From Fischerella muscicola SAG 1427-1 = PCC 73103 (GTDB lineage: Bacteria; Cyanobacteriota; Cyanobacteriia; Cyanobacteriales; Nostocaceae): 49,482 nucleotides of DNA. The notes below the pieces were generated by a model that was not told where the DNA came from, searched no databases, and saw only the letters and a list, made by a program, of their open reading frames with translations. Below are positions 10,968 to 19,178 of this stretch, in pieces; positions within the stretch are counted from its first letter, which is position 1; each line of letters opens with the position of its first letter. The translations under genes were made by a program, and so were the position numbers. The DNA is taken from NCBI RefSeq assembly GCF_000317245.1, contig NZ_AJLJ01000190.1, forward strand, positions 1-49,482. Direction: 5' to 3'.

Positions 10968-13073
10968 TTATTCGAGGTTCTGTCTGATTAAAAACTCAGT
11001 TATCTTTATAATTTCGTCAAAGCGAAAATTATAGGTAATTTGTGTTAAAACTTCAATTAAACTTGGATACTGCGTGGGAATTTGAGCCAAGAGTTGGAAA
11101 ATACTTTTATCGTTACACTCTTTAGCTGCCATGCGTAGTTTTTTTATCCATGTATCTGGCATTACTTCTAGGTCTTCACGAGTTAACCTTCTACGTTGCA
11201 CAACATGATTTTGGTCAACGATACCTGGTTCTAAGTAAATGTAGCGTACGCCTAAATGTTTTGCTATCTGATCAAAAATTTCTTCTTCCCGAAATGGTTT
11301 GCTGATAAAGTCATCGCAACCAGCAGAGATCATTACTTGTCGCTGTTCTTCAAAAGCATAGGCCGTGAGGGCAATAATTTTGGTATGAAATGAAGACGTA
11401 CAGAGATGGGAATAGGAAGATGCAGGGATATTTTTGTTCTCTGGCTTATCGTATCTATTCTGCTGTGCGTCTTTTCTTTCTCTCGCTTTTATCTCCCTTG
11501 TGGCTTCATAACCATCCATTACAGGCATTTGCATATCCATAAATATAATGTGGGGATGCCAGCTTTCCCATATAGCTATGCCTTGTTGACCGTTTTCTGC
11601 TTGCTGTATTTCAAAACCTAAAGGTCTTAAGAGTTTGACGAGAAACTGGCGATGATCTTGATTGTCATCCACAAGTAATAGGCGATAAATCGGTTGATTT
11701 GGTGCTAAACACTTAACCCGTTGACTTGACAACTGGTTTTGCCTTTGTGTTATCTGTGCTAACTTGGCTTGAATATAGAATGCAAAGATACTTCTTTGTC
11801 CTAGCACACTGTTGACAGTAATATCTCCACCCATTAACTGTACAAACTTGCGGCTAATTGCTAATCCTAAACCTGTGCCTTCTTGCGATCGCCTACCAGT
11901 ATCGGTTTGGACAAAAGCTTCAAATAAATTGTTGATCTCTTCTGAAGAAATACCAGAACCAGTATCTTCTACCTCGAAAATTAGGGATAGGGGATCAGGG
12001 AGCAGGGATTGGGAATTGGGAGAAGACGGGGAGACATTCAGACGCGGTGACACGGAGAATCTATCAAAGATTTTCCCTGTGTTCCCTTCTCCCCCTTGTC
12101 CTCCTTGTCCCCCATGTCCTCCATGTCCCCCATGTCCCATTCTCACACGTAGAGTCACACTTCCTGCTTGAGTAAATTTGATCGCGTTACCCAACAAGTT
12201 CAATAGAACTTGCCGTAGTTTACTTTCATCGGTGATGATAAATTGTGGTACTAATGGCGATCGCTCAAAAACGAGAGTAAGTTTTTTGTCTGTAGCTTTG
12301 AGGCGCAGCATATCTTCTAAGCTATCTAACAGACTATATAAATCTAAATTTTTTTCATTCAGTTTGATTTTACCTGCTTCAATTTTTGACATTTCTAATA
12401 CATCGTTAATTAGTTGCAGCAGGTGTTGACCACTTTTGTTAATAATTTCAAGACACTCCCGGTTTTCACCGATGCAGGAAGTATCGTCATACATGATTTG
12501 AGAAAAACCTAAAATACTGTTGAGGGGAGTCCGGAGTTCATGGCTCATTGCTGCCAAAAACTGGCTTTTGGCTTTATTGGCTGCTTCAGCTGCTTCTTTA
12601 GCATGTTGTAATTCTATTTCAGTTTGCTTGCGATCGCTGATATCTCGTGCGACCCAAAGAACTGATTGGTCTGATGTCGGGGAAATACTGGCGCTAAACC
12701 AAACTTTATGCTCTTGCCGACACAAATAGTAATCAAAATAAAGTGTTTGCTGTATTTCTAGAGCTTGTCTAACTTTTTCCAACCATACCTGAGCAGTCTG
12801 TTCATGAAAAAATTGGTCTACTGTTTGACTAATTACATCAATATCATCTGTGTATATTGGATTAGGTTTTGTTGGGAGAACTTTTATACTTCCGAGTTGG
12901 TTGTTGTGCAAATTGATCATAAGCACTACATCGGTCATTGCTTCAAACACAGCACGCATCTGAGCTTCAGAAGTTTCTAGCCTTTGCTCAAGTAACTTGC
13001 ACTTACTGATTTCTTTTTGCAGTTGCTGACTTAACTTTCTTAATTGGCATTCCTGACGATCAACTAAATCCAT
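10968..13073 (-). CDS. Hybrid histidine kinase: PAS-like, HisKA, HATPase, receiver
   Basis: Of 701 residues: coiled coil about 5-40; PAS-like 40-148 ending in VARDISDRKQ; HisKA with phosphoacceptor His178 (SHELRTPLNSILGF); HATPase with N box NLLGNAIKF (292-300), VEDTGSGI (368-375) and GTGLGLAISRKF (399-410); receiver 463-605 with DD 469-470, phosphoacceptor Asp513 and Lys592. A C-terminal 90-residue helical tail of unknown type follows. There is no membrane segment, so it senses inside the cell. Two insertions are odd: residues 312-362 (Gly-His/Gln repeats then Ser/Pro-rich) inside the ATPase domain, and 534-563 inside the receiver. Both frames are intact. It has no adjacent partner; the ligand is unknown. 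Confidence 0.92.
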   Translation of the reverse strand: MDLVDRQECQLRKLSQQLQKEISKCKLLEQRLETSEAQMRAVFEAMTDVVLMINLHNNQLGSIKVLPTKPNPIYTDDIDVISQTVDQFFHEQTAQVWLEKVRQALEIQQTLYFDYYLCRQEHKVWFSASISPTSDQSVLWVARDISDRKQTEIELQHAKEAAEAANKAKSQFLAAMSHELRTPLNSILGFSQIMYDDTSCIGENRECLEIINKSGQHLLQLINDVLEMSKIEAGKIKLNEKNLDLYSLLDSLEDMLRLKATDKKLTLVFERSPLVPQFIITDESKLRQVLLNLLGNAIKFTQAGSVTLRVRMGHGGHGGHGGQGGQGGEGNTGKIFDRFSVSPRLNVSPSSPNSQSLLPDPLSLIFEVEDTGSGISSEEINNLFEAFVQTDTGRRSQEGTGLGLAISRKFVQLMGGDITVNSVLGQRSIFAFYIQAKLAQITQRQNQLSSQRVKCLAPNQPIYRLLLVDDNQDHRQFLVKLLRPLGFEIQQAENGQQGIAIWESWHPHIIFMDMQMPVMDGYEATREIKARERKDAQQNRYDKPENKNIPASSYSHLCTSSFHTKIIALTAYAFEEQRQVMISAGCDDFISKPFREEEIFDQIAKHLGVRYIYLEPGIVDQNHVVQRRRLTREDLEVMPDTWIKKLRMAAKECNDKSIFQLLAQIPTQYPSLIEVLTQITYNFRFDEIIKITEFLIRQNLE
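12092..12136. repeat. In-frame 9-bp minisatellite inside the kinase gene
   Basis: Five consecutive 9-nt units of the form CYCCWTGTC fill this span and encode Gly-His-Gly and Gly-Gln-Gly on the minus strand. The adjoining 11990-12090 DNA resembles the G-rich degenerate repeats seen between genes in this window. Confidence 0.75.
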
Positions 13074-13445
13074 CTAAACCTCCGGGGTACTACCGCCACA
13101 GCAAAGCTTGGCGGTGAGGGGGATAGGAACGGCGATGCGGAACTTCACCTCATAGATTCATCTGTAGAGCAATCCAAAATCCAAAATCGAATGACTAATC
13201 AGTATTAGTCATGAAGTTGGAGGCAGGGATTTATGCTGTTTAAGAACAATTTAAATCTCAAAGTATTTTTACGTATTTTCTTGTATCAAACAATAGTTCT
13301 ACCTCCTTTCTCATAGAAAATTAACAAAAAACAACCTTAATCTGGGTAAAATTGCCGAAACTGTTTTGTAAATAGGAAAAGGTTAGCAGTGTATCTAAAA
13401 TCTCCCTACCTTTTCCATATTTTCCTGATGGAATCCCATCTTTCT
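13074..13445. other. Intergenic region upstream of the hybrid kinase
   Basis: About 370 nt between two minus-strand genes. It contains two hairpins: ACCGCC/GGCGGT (13092-13097, 13110-13115) close to the kinase start, and a perfect 9-bp stem at 13191-13212. The remainder is AT-rich with no gene visible. Confidence 0.45.
13191..13212. promoter_or_regulatory. Perfect short inverted repeat upstream of the kinase
   Basis: ATGACTAAT and ATTAGTCAT are perfect complements around a CAGT loop. There is no T tract, so an operator for a dimeric regulator is as likely as a terminator for the upstream serine hydrolase gene. Confidence 0.4.
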
Positions 13446-14387
13446 TTAATTTAAACTGGCAACTGCTTCGGCAATACGCTGAGAAACAAAAGGTAAAATA
13501 TCACGATTTTGAGCGTGTGCTTTGCCTTCAGTAAATACCACTAAAAGATAAGGATGATAATTCGGTATTTCTATATACGCAGCATCATGCCGGACTTGGC
13601 TAGTCCAACCTGCCTTTGACCAAATTTGTGCTGTTTGGGGAAGACCAGCACCTAAAAAGCCTGTAACTTGATCTTCTTCTACATCTTTTGGTAAATCATC
13701 AGGATTGAGACTACGTTTGAGTAGACTCATCATTGCTTGCGATCGCATACTCGATACTGCCACACCACCAATAATGCTATGTAACAACCTGGCGATCGCA
13801 TTGGTTGTTAACATGTTACGATTTTCCAGTAACTGTCCATAAAAGGCGCGTTCACGTCCGTAAGGCCCATCACACCAAGTCTTTTGACAGACGTTAATAC
13901 TTTCCATTTCTGGCCAACCCAAGGATTGATAGTAGCGATTCACAATATGACGTTGTTGCTTCCATGTCTCAAATGGGCCTGGTGGTAATTCTGGGCCAGA
14001 TGTAGTTCCTGTTAGTGTATCTACTACCAAACTAGTAGCATCGTTACTAGAATCAACAATCATATCGCGCATGGCTCTCTCTAACTCACTAGAAGTCTGA
14101 ACCATACCTTTTTCTATCCATTCCTGTGCTGCTACCAAGTAAAATAGCTTCACTACACTGGCTGGATAAATTCGCTCTGAGCCTCGATACGTAAAACCAC
14201 GAACTGAGTGGTTCCAAAAAGCATCTGGAGTCAGCGCCCCGCCAGTATTTACTAACACAGGTGGATCGTAGACAATCCAAGTCAAAGCAATTTGGTTGCG
14301 GTCTAAGGTCGGAAATTTTGTCCAAGTTGCTTCTAAAAAGCCATTACCTAGCTTTTCTAGTTGTTCTTCTTGATTAAAAAAAGTCAT
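13446..14387 (-). CDS. Serine beta-lactamase-like hydrolase (class A fold)
   Basis: The 313-residue protein has the three class A/PBP landmarks: SxxK in YPASVVKLF (Ser77, Lys80), an SxN-like DSSND (Ser113-Asn115) and a KxG-like box SKAGW near 258. The KTG threonine is Ala, as in many non-lactamase members of the beta-lactamase2 (PF13354) family. No signal peptide is visible with this start. A D-Ala carboxypeptidase- or esterase-like role in the wall is more likely than drug resistance, but this is inference. The start codon is only 15 nt from that of the divergent NlpC/P60 gene, so their 5' ends must overlap. Confidence 0.8.
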   Translation of the reverse strand: MTFFNQEEQLEKLGNGFLEATWTKFPTLDRNQIALTWIVYDPPVLVNTGGALTPDAFWNHSVRGFTYRGSERIYPASVVKLFYLVAAQEWIEKGMVQTSSELERAMRDMIVDSSNDATSLVVDTLTGTTSGPELPPGPFETWKQQRHIVNRYYQSLGWPEMESINVCQKTWCDGPYGRERAFYGQLLENRNMLTTNAIARLLHSIIGGVAVSSMRSQAMMSLLKRSLNPDDLPKDVEEDQVTGFLGAGLPQTAQIWSKAGWTSQVRHDAAYIEIPNYHPYLLVVFTEGKAHAQNRDILPFVSQRIAEAVASLN

Positions 14388-14402
14388 TGTTGTGTTTGCA
14401 GA

Positions 14403-15140
14403 ATGTCCCTAAATCTCAAATCCCAAATCGCCAATTTAGAATCAGGTGAGTACGAGTGTCTAGCTAACCTGAACATATATGATTCTCCAGAATGTACACG
14501 CTTGGCTACCCAAGCTCAGGCTGGGCGACATTTGTGGATAACATCAAATGATGTAGAAACGTGCCACGGCACATCTGTACAAGTGTGTTTGTGTGAGGAT
14601 GACTACCCAGGCTGGTTATCAATTACAGATTTGGTTTTATTACAAACAGCTACTGTACCTTATCAGGCTAAATCATTTTCCGAATCAGAAATCAAAAAAT
14701 TCCTCCCAGAAGTGATTGCTTTTACCCACAAAGCGATGCAACAACCTAATTATTATCTTTGGGGTGGTACAGTAGGGCCAAATTATGACTGTTCGGGGTT
14801 GATGCAGGCGGCGTTTCGTTCGGTGGGTATTTGTTTACCTAGAGATGCGTACCAACAGGAAGGTTTTACCCAGCCAATTGACTTAGCACTGCTGACACCT
14901 GGTGATTTAGTATTCTTTGGGACTCCCCAAAAAGCTACTCATGTGGGACTCTATTTAGGAGATGGTTATTATATCCATAGTTCCGGTAAAGATAAAGGGC
15001 GTAATGGTATAGGGATTGACATTCTCTCGGAACAAGGTGATGAGGTGAGTCAGTCATACTATCAGCAACTACGCGGTACTGGCAGAGTGGTGAAAAGTTA
15101 CGAACCGCAGAGTCATAGAGGATTGAAAGAAAAAATATGA
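14403..15140 (+). CDS. NlpC/P60 gamma-D-Glu-diamino acid endopeptidase with N-terminal SH3b domain
   Basis: The 245-residue protein has an SH3b-like domain (about 15-85) followed by an NlpC/P60 domain. The catalytic triad is visible: Cys130 in YDCSGLMQAAF, His180 in ATHVGLYLGDG and His192 in YYIHSSG. Order and length match the structurally studied Anabaena/Nostoc enzyme (AvPCP/NpPCP) that cuts between D-Glu and the diamino acid in stem peptides with a free N-terminal L-Ala. No signal peptide is present, consistent with cytoplasmic muropeptide recycling. The frame opens 14 codons earlier, but homologues start at this ATG. Its stop overlaps the next start (ATGA at 15137). Confidence 0.9.
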   Translation: MSLNLKSQIANLESGEYECLANLNIYDSPECTRLATQAQAGRHLWITSNDVETCHGTSVQVCLCEDDYPGWLSITDLVLLQTATVPYQAKSFSESEIKKFLPEVIAFTHKAMQQPNYYLWGGTVGPNYDCSGLMQAAFRSVGICLPRDAYQQEGFTQPIDLALLTPGDLVFFGTPQKATHVGLYLGDGYYIHSSGKDKGRNGIGIDILSEQGDEVSQSYYQQLRGTGRVVKSYEPQSHRGLKEKI

Positions 15141-16162
15141 GGAGTGGATTAGTTTCTAATGGGATAGCTGGACAATATGAGGCGATTTCCTCACCAGTTC
15201 CCAGTGTTTCAGTGGTGGTACCCGTGCGTGATGAAGTGGAAAGTTTGCCTCATTTACTGGAGGCGATCGCTTCTACTTTAAACGCTAGTAGTCTTAGTTA
15301 TGAAATTATTTGTGTGGATGATGGTTCTAGTGATGGTTCCGCACAGTTCCTGAAAGAACAAGCAGAAATCCGCAATGATTTAAAAGCAGTGATTCTGCGG
15401 CGTAACTATGGTCAAACTGCGGCTATGGCGGCTGGGTTTTACTATGCACGTGGCAAAGCAGTCGTAACTTTAGATGCTGATTTACAAAATGATCCAGCAG
15501 ATATACCCATGTTATTGGCAAAATTAGAGGAAGGCTACGATTTAGTCAGTGGATGGCGGCTGAATCGCCAAGATGCAGCTTTGACAAGACTATTACCCTC
15601 TAAAATTGCCAACTGGTTAATCCGGCAAATCACCAGCGTACATATACATGATTATGGTTGTTCATTAAAAGCCTATCGTGCGGAATTGGTAGCAGATATG
15701 AACCTCTACGGAGAACTGCACCGATTTTTACCAGCTTTGGCGTATATCGAAGGCGCAAGAATTACCGAAATGCCCGTACGTCACCATGCACGTAAGTTTG
15801 GTCGCAGCAAGTACGGTTTGTCAAGGACTTTTCGGGTGATGATGGATTTGTTTACAATCGCCTTTATGAAAAAGTTCCTCACCCGTCCCATGCATGTTTT
15901 TGGGCTATGGGGCTTGATTTCTATGCTTTCGGGAGGTGCGATCGGCATTTATTTGACCTGGGTAAAATTAGCTTTGGGTCAAGATATTGGCGATCGCCCT
16001 TTGTTAATTTTGGCTGTTCTGTTGTTAGTAACAGGAGTACAGTTATTCTGCTTTGGTTTGTTAGCAGAGTTGCTAATGCGTACTTATCATGAATCCCAAG
16101 GGCGTCCCATCTATCGAGTCAGGGAAGTAGTAATGGGAGCGGGAATCGGGGAGCCGGGATAA
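15137..16162 (+). CDS. Family 2 glycosyltransferase with C-terminal membrane helices
   Basis: The 341-residue protein has a GT2 catalytic domain: VSVVVPVRDEVESL, DDGSSDGS at 61-68 and the DXD motif TLDADLQNDP at 111-120, followed by HARKFGRSKYG, which is typical of the DPM1/GtrB/ArnC-like branch that uses a polyprenyl phosphate acceptor. Two strong transmembrane helices follow (about 250-275 and 290-315). It probably transfers a sugar to a lipid carrier on the cytoplasmic face. It overlaps the endopeptidase by 4 nt (ATGA), so the two genes are translationally coupled. Donor sugar unknown. Confidence 0.9.
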   Translation: MRSGLVSNGIAGQYEAISSPVPSVSVVVPVRDEVESLPHLLEAIASTLNASSLSYEIICVDDGSSDGSAQFLKEQAEIRNDLKAVILRRNYGQTAAMAAGFYYARGKAVVTLDADLQNDPADIPMLLAKLEEGYDLVSGWRLNRQDAALTRLLPSKIANWLIRQITSVHIHDYGCSLKAYRAELVADMNLYGELHRFLPALAYIEGARITEMPVRHHARKFGRSKYGLSRTFRVMMDLFTIAFMKKFLTRPMHVFGLWGLISMLSGGAIGIYLTWVKLALGQDIGDRPLLILAVLLLVTGVQLFCFGLLAELLMRTYHESQGRPIYRVREVVMGAGIGEPG

Positions 16163-16208
16163 GAGGGACAAGGGAGCTGGGAGCAGGGAGCTGGGAGAAT
16201 AACCATTA

Positions 16209-16243
16209 CCCAATGCCCAATGCCCAATGCCCAATGCCCAACC
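16209..16243. repeat. STRR heptamer array (CCCAATG)
   Basis: Four exact CCCAATG units (16209-16236) and a fifth variant unit form a tandem array between the GT2 and MFS genes. The flanks (16170-16200 and 16350-16385) carry degenerate GGGAGCT and TTGACTC-type units. Confidence 0.85.
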
Positions 16244-16400
16244 AACAACTAATCTGTCAGAATCTTGAAGTATTAGCTATTATTAAGTAATGTAACAATA
16301 ATTGTTAGTTATGAGTTCCAAGTCCATAATCCCAAGTCTAAATCCAATGTCAATTGACAATTGACTTTTGACTCTTGACTTAAATTAACTTGCATTTACC

Positions 16401-17636
16401 GTGAAATTACTTAATACAATTGATACTCAACCACAACGAAACCTGCTGATTTTATTTACAGCAGGTTTACTGTTCTGGTCTAGTTTGACTTCTTTGTTGC
16501 CAACCTTACCACTTTATCTAGAAGAAGTGGGGGCGAGTAAGCAACAAATCGGCGTTTTAATGGGTAGTTTTGCGATCGGGCTGCTGTTATTTCGTCCTTG
16601 GTTAGGAAGTTTAGCAGATCAACGGGGTCGTAAAATTGTACTGCTGATTGGGATGCTGGTGGTAGCGATCGCTCCCCTTGGTTATGAACTCACCACATAT
16701 ATACCTTTATTAATTGTGTTACGTGCTTTTCATGGCGTTAGTATCGCTGCTTTTGCTACTGCTTACATAGCGCTAGTAGCAGATTTAGCCCCGCCTAGTA
16801 ATCGTGGTGAGATTATTGGCTATATGAGTTTGGTTAATCCGATTGGTTTAGCAGTGGGGCCAGCTTTAGGCGGTTATTTACAAGCTGCGGCTGGAAATAC
16901 GGCGTTATTTTTGTTGTCTGCGGGGTTAGGTGGGTTAGGGGTGTTATGTGTTTTGCCAATTATTAATCCACCTGTTGACAAGCAGCAAACCAAAAACCTC
17001 GATTCTAATTTTTGGCGAATGTTGGTTAGTCCCAGGGTGAGAGTACCAGCATTTGTAATGTTAATGGTTGGTTTAACTGTCGGGACTTTGCATACTTTTG
17101 CACCACTGTATATCAAATCTACTCAGGTTGACTTAAATCCTGGGTTGTTTTATACAGCTTCGGCAATTTCTAGCTTTAGTGGTAGGGTATTTACTGGTAG
17201 GGCAAGCGATCGCCTGGGGCGAGGATTATTTGTGACTGTTGGTTTAGTTTTTTACTCTCTAGCTATGGTATTGATGTATCTAGCCAACAATGCCACTACT
17301 TTCTTACTCGCCGCCTTGATTGAAGGTGTGGGAGGCGGTACACTAATTCCGATGATTGCAACACTGATGGCAGATCGTTCGCTTCCTCAAGAAAGGGGAC
17401 GTATTTTTGCCATATGTATAGCTGGATTTGATTTTGGGATCGCGATCGCAGGCCCAATTGTGGGTTTTGCTGCTGAACAAGTGGGATACCGTATTAGCTT
17501 CGGTTTTACAGCAGCATTAACCGGACTTGGTATGATTGTTTTTCTGACCCAATCTAGTAAAACTCTTCCCACTTCCCTACGTTTCGCCCTTGGTCGTGGC
17601 CAAGATTCTTACGCCTTAAATGCAATTCAAGATTGA
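16401..17636 (+). CDS. Major facilitator superfamily transporter
   Basis: The 411-residue protein has about twelve hydrophobic helices. The MFS loop 2-3 signature is present as GSLADQRGRKIVLLIG (about 69-84), and a second copy, GRASDRLGRGLF, sits between helices 8 and 9. RALPxxP-type substrate motifs are not seen. It starts at GTG (16401). It resembles the drug/sugar efflux branch (MFS_1, as in TetA/arabinose efflux families), but direction and substrate cannot be told. It is separated from the GT2 gene by a 238-nt repeat-rich gap and has its own terminator. Confidence 0.85.
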   Translation: MKLLNTIDTQPQRNLLILFTAGLLFWSSLTSLLPTLPLYLEEVGASKQQIGVLMGSFAIGLLLFRPWLGSLADQRGRKIVLLIGMLVVAIAPLGYELTTYIPLLIVLRAFHGVSIAAFATAYIALVADLAPPSNRGEIIGYMSLVNPIGLAVGPALGGYLQAAAGNTALFLLSAGLGGLGVLCVLPIINPPVDKQQTKNLDSNFWRMLVSPRVRVPAFVMLMVGLTVGTLHTFAPLYIKSTQVDLNPGLFYTASAISSFSGRVFTGRASDRLGRGLFVTVGLVFYSLAMVLMYLANNATTFLLAALIEGVGGGTLIPMIATLMADRSLPQERGRIFAICIAGFDFGIAIAGPIVGFAAEQVGYRISFGFTAALTGLGMIVFLTQSSKTLPTSLRFALGRGQDSYALNAIQD

Positions 17637-17648
17637 TAACTACAAAAT

Positions 17649-17678
17649 AAAAATGAAGAAACTACATTCTTCATTTTT
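17649..17678. terminator. Bidirectional Rho-independent terminator
   Basis: Perfect 12-bp arms AAAAATGAAGAA (17649-17660) and TTCTTCATTTTT (17667-17678) with loop ACTACA are followed by a T-rich tract. It serves the MFS gene and, from the other strand, the convergent tRNA-Arg. Confidence 0.8.
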
Positions 17679-17702
17679 GATTTTTTATTTTACATTTATA
17701 AA

Positions 17703-17776
17703 CGGGCGAGGAGGGATTCGAACCCCCGACACCGTGGTCCGTAGCCACGTGCTCTAGTCCACTGAGCTACACGCCC
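17703..17776 (-). tRNA. tRNA-Arg (anticodon ACG)
   Basis: On the minus strand the 74-nt gene shows a GGGCG...CGCCC acceptor, TAGCTCAGTGG D arm, anticodon stem CGTGG/CCACG around CTACGGA, and GGGGTTCGAATCCC T arm. The wobble A is expected to become inosine and read CGU, CGC and CGA. The CCA end is not encoded. Confidence 0.96.
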
Positions 17777-17814
17777 TTGCGGTCACAGGATCTAATATTA
17801 ACACATGAATTTAA

Positions 17815-18321
17815 ATGACGCAAGATAATTTTCAAACTGCTTCTGTTGAACTGACCCATCTAGATCACCAAGGGCAAGCCCAGATGGTAGACGTGTCAGA
17901 TAAACCATCCACAGATCGCCAAGCAACAGCGGTTGCAAGAGTGCGAATGTTAAGTGCAACTTTTGCTGCTATTCAAGAAGGAAACGCCCCTAAAGGAGAT
18001 GTGTTAGCAACAGCAAGACTAGCGGGAATTATGGCTGCTAAACAGACAGCTAACCTGATTCCTCTATGTCATCCTTTGCCTTTGCACAAAGTAGAAGTAC
18101 TTATAACACCAGATCCACAATTACCTGGTTATCAAATCCAGGCAACAGTTAAAACCAAAGCTGAAACTGGTGTAGAGATGGAAGCTCTAACAGCTGTTTC
18201 TATTGCTGCTCTTACCCTTTATGATATGGCAAAAGCTTTAGAAAAGTCGATTCAAATTGAATCAATTCAATTAATCAGTAAAACTGGCGGCAAATCAGGA
18301 GAATATTTTCAACAAAAATAA
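17815..18321 (+). CDS. moaC: Cyclic pyranopterin monophosphate synthase
   Basis: The 168-residue protein makes cyclic pyranopterin monophosphate from the 3',8-cyclo-GTP product of MoaA in molybdenum cofactor synthesis. The family blocks are all visible: MVDVSDKP (24-31), [13 protein letters not shown] (81-93), [12 protein letters not shown] (118-129) and the C-terminal KTGGKSG. Length is that of a stand-alone MoaC. It is separated from tRNA-Arg by 38 nt and is divergent from it. No other moa gene is in the window. Confidence 0.96.
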   Translation: MTQDNFQTASVELTHLDHQGQAQMVDVSDKPSTDRQATAVARVRMLSATFAAIQEGNAPKGDVLATARLAGIMAAKQTANLIPLCHPLPLHKVEVLITPDPQLPGYQIQATVKTKAETGVEMEALTAVSIAALTLYDMAKALEKSIQIESIQLISKTGGKSGEYFQQK

Positions 18322-18768
18322 ACTTTATGCTGTTAGTTGTTTGTTGATTGTTACAAAGCCTTGCAATCATAAAATAGGAAACAGGGAACAGAGCAATAAA
18401 AACTTTAGTTATGGTTTTAAAAGCCAACTTATCAAGAAATATTTGTTCCGAAATCGTAGCATGAGAAGACATCCCTATCTCCATCTCAAGTTTTTTGGGT
18501 CACTGTTCCCTGTTAAGATTTCTCCGTTTTCTTCAGAAATCAACAAACAACATCTCCTGTCAATCAGAGACGATTTATAAAGTAAACCTTAAATTGTAGG
18601 GTGCGTTATAGCAACGCTTAACGCACCGAGAAAGATGGTGCGTTACGGCTAATCTTAACTCTCTCAAACTCCAAAATCCTTGCATAGCCGTAACACACCC
18701 TACTTAATATTTACTTTATAAATAAGCTCTCACCAAGACCAAACTTGCTCTATGTCCACCTATTTCGC
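18322..18768. other. Intergenic region carrying a palindromic element
   Basis: Apart from the repeat at 18575-18721 this region is AT-rich. An open frame at 18341-18580 has no recognisable family, basic scattered composition and no RBS, and is taken as chance. Confidence 0.4.
18575..18721. mobile_element. MITE-like palindromic element
   Basis: The ends TTATAAAGTAAA (18575-18586) and TTTACTTTATAA (18710-18721) are perfect inverted copies, and the similarity runs inwards through GTAGGGTGCGTTA on one side and TAACACACCCTAC on the other. Inside are further palindromes of GTGCGTTA/TAACGCAC type (18601-18627, 18638-18652). There is no coding capacity. A related GTAGGGTGTGTTA...TAACGCACC fragment lies at 47097-47128. 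Confidence 0.65.
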
Positions 18769-18963
18769 TTATCCAATTGCACCTACAGCTTCACTAACCT
18801 CTGTAGGAGTTTGATACTCCTGTTCTGGTAATTGCTGCAATACAGACATAGCTTTTTCATCAGCGCCTTGCTGTTGAGCGTGCTGAATCAACTCTTCTTT
18901 ACTAGCTGGATAGTCTACACCTTTCAAATGTTTTTGTAGTTGAACTGGGTTAACTTTAGCCAT
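18769..18963 (-). CDS. DUF2795 domain protein
   Basis: The 64-residue protein has the compact DUF2795 pattern: VNPVQLQKHLKGVDYPASKEELIQHAQQQGADEKAMSVLQQLP, then EYQTPTEVSEAVG. Members are small helical proteins common in cyanobacteria and actinobacteria, with no assigned biochemical role. A good GGAGG (18970-18974 on the minus strand) precedes the ATG. It is divergent from the Hsp20 gene, sharing a 215-nt promoter region, which hints at stress expression but does not prove it. Confidence 0.85.
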   Translation of the reverse strand: MAKVNPVQLQKHLKGVDYPASKEELIQHAQQQGADEKAMSVLQQLPEQEYQTPTEVSEAVGAIG

Positions 18964-19178
18964 TTTGATTCACCTCCAAAATTACACCAGGAAATATCAT
19001 TTCCATGTTTACAAGCAGGTGTATTTGTTTCCTCTATCAACAGATTAAGTAGTTTGAATTTATAAAAAATAAAAGGTCATCCATTTGGCTGATGAGGCAA
19101 ATTTTTAGCCTTGATAGTTTAAAATTAAAAGTAAGAGGTTAGCACTTCTTGCCTGAGATAGAATCGGAGGGCTGAAAT

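Noticed and set aside
13446..14387. Antibiotic-resistance beta-lactamase
   Set aside because: The fold and SxxK/SxN motifs are present, but the KTG box reads KAG and no signal peptide is visible, so a resistance function is not supported.
16209..16243. Possible CRISPR-like array
   Set aside because: The units are contiguous 7-mers with no spacers and no cas genes nearby, so it is an STRR array.
18341..18580. 79-codon open frame after moaC
   Set aside because: No RBS, no family pattern, and it ends in the palindromic element, so chance is the simplest view.
19139..19166. CIRCE-like heat-shock operator before the Hsp20 gene
   Set aside because: TTAGCACTT matches the left half of CIRCE, but the sequence 9 nt further (GATAGAATC) does not match the right half GAGTGCTAA, so an HrcA site is not supported.
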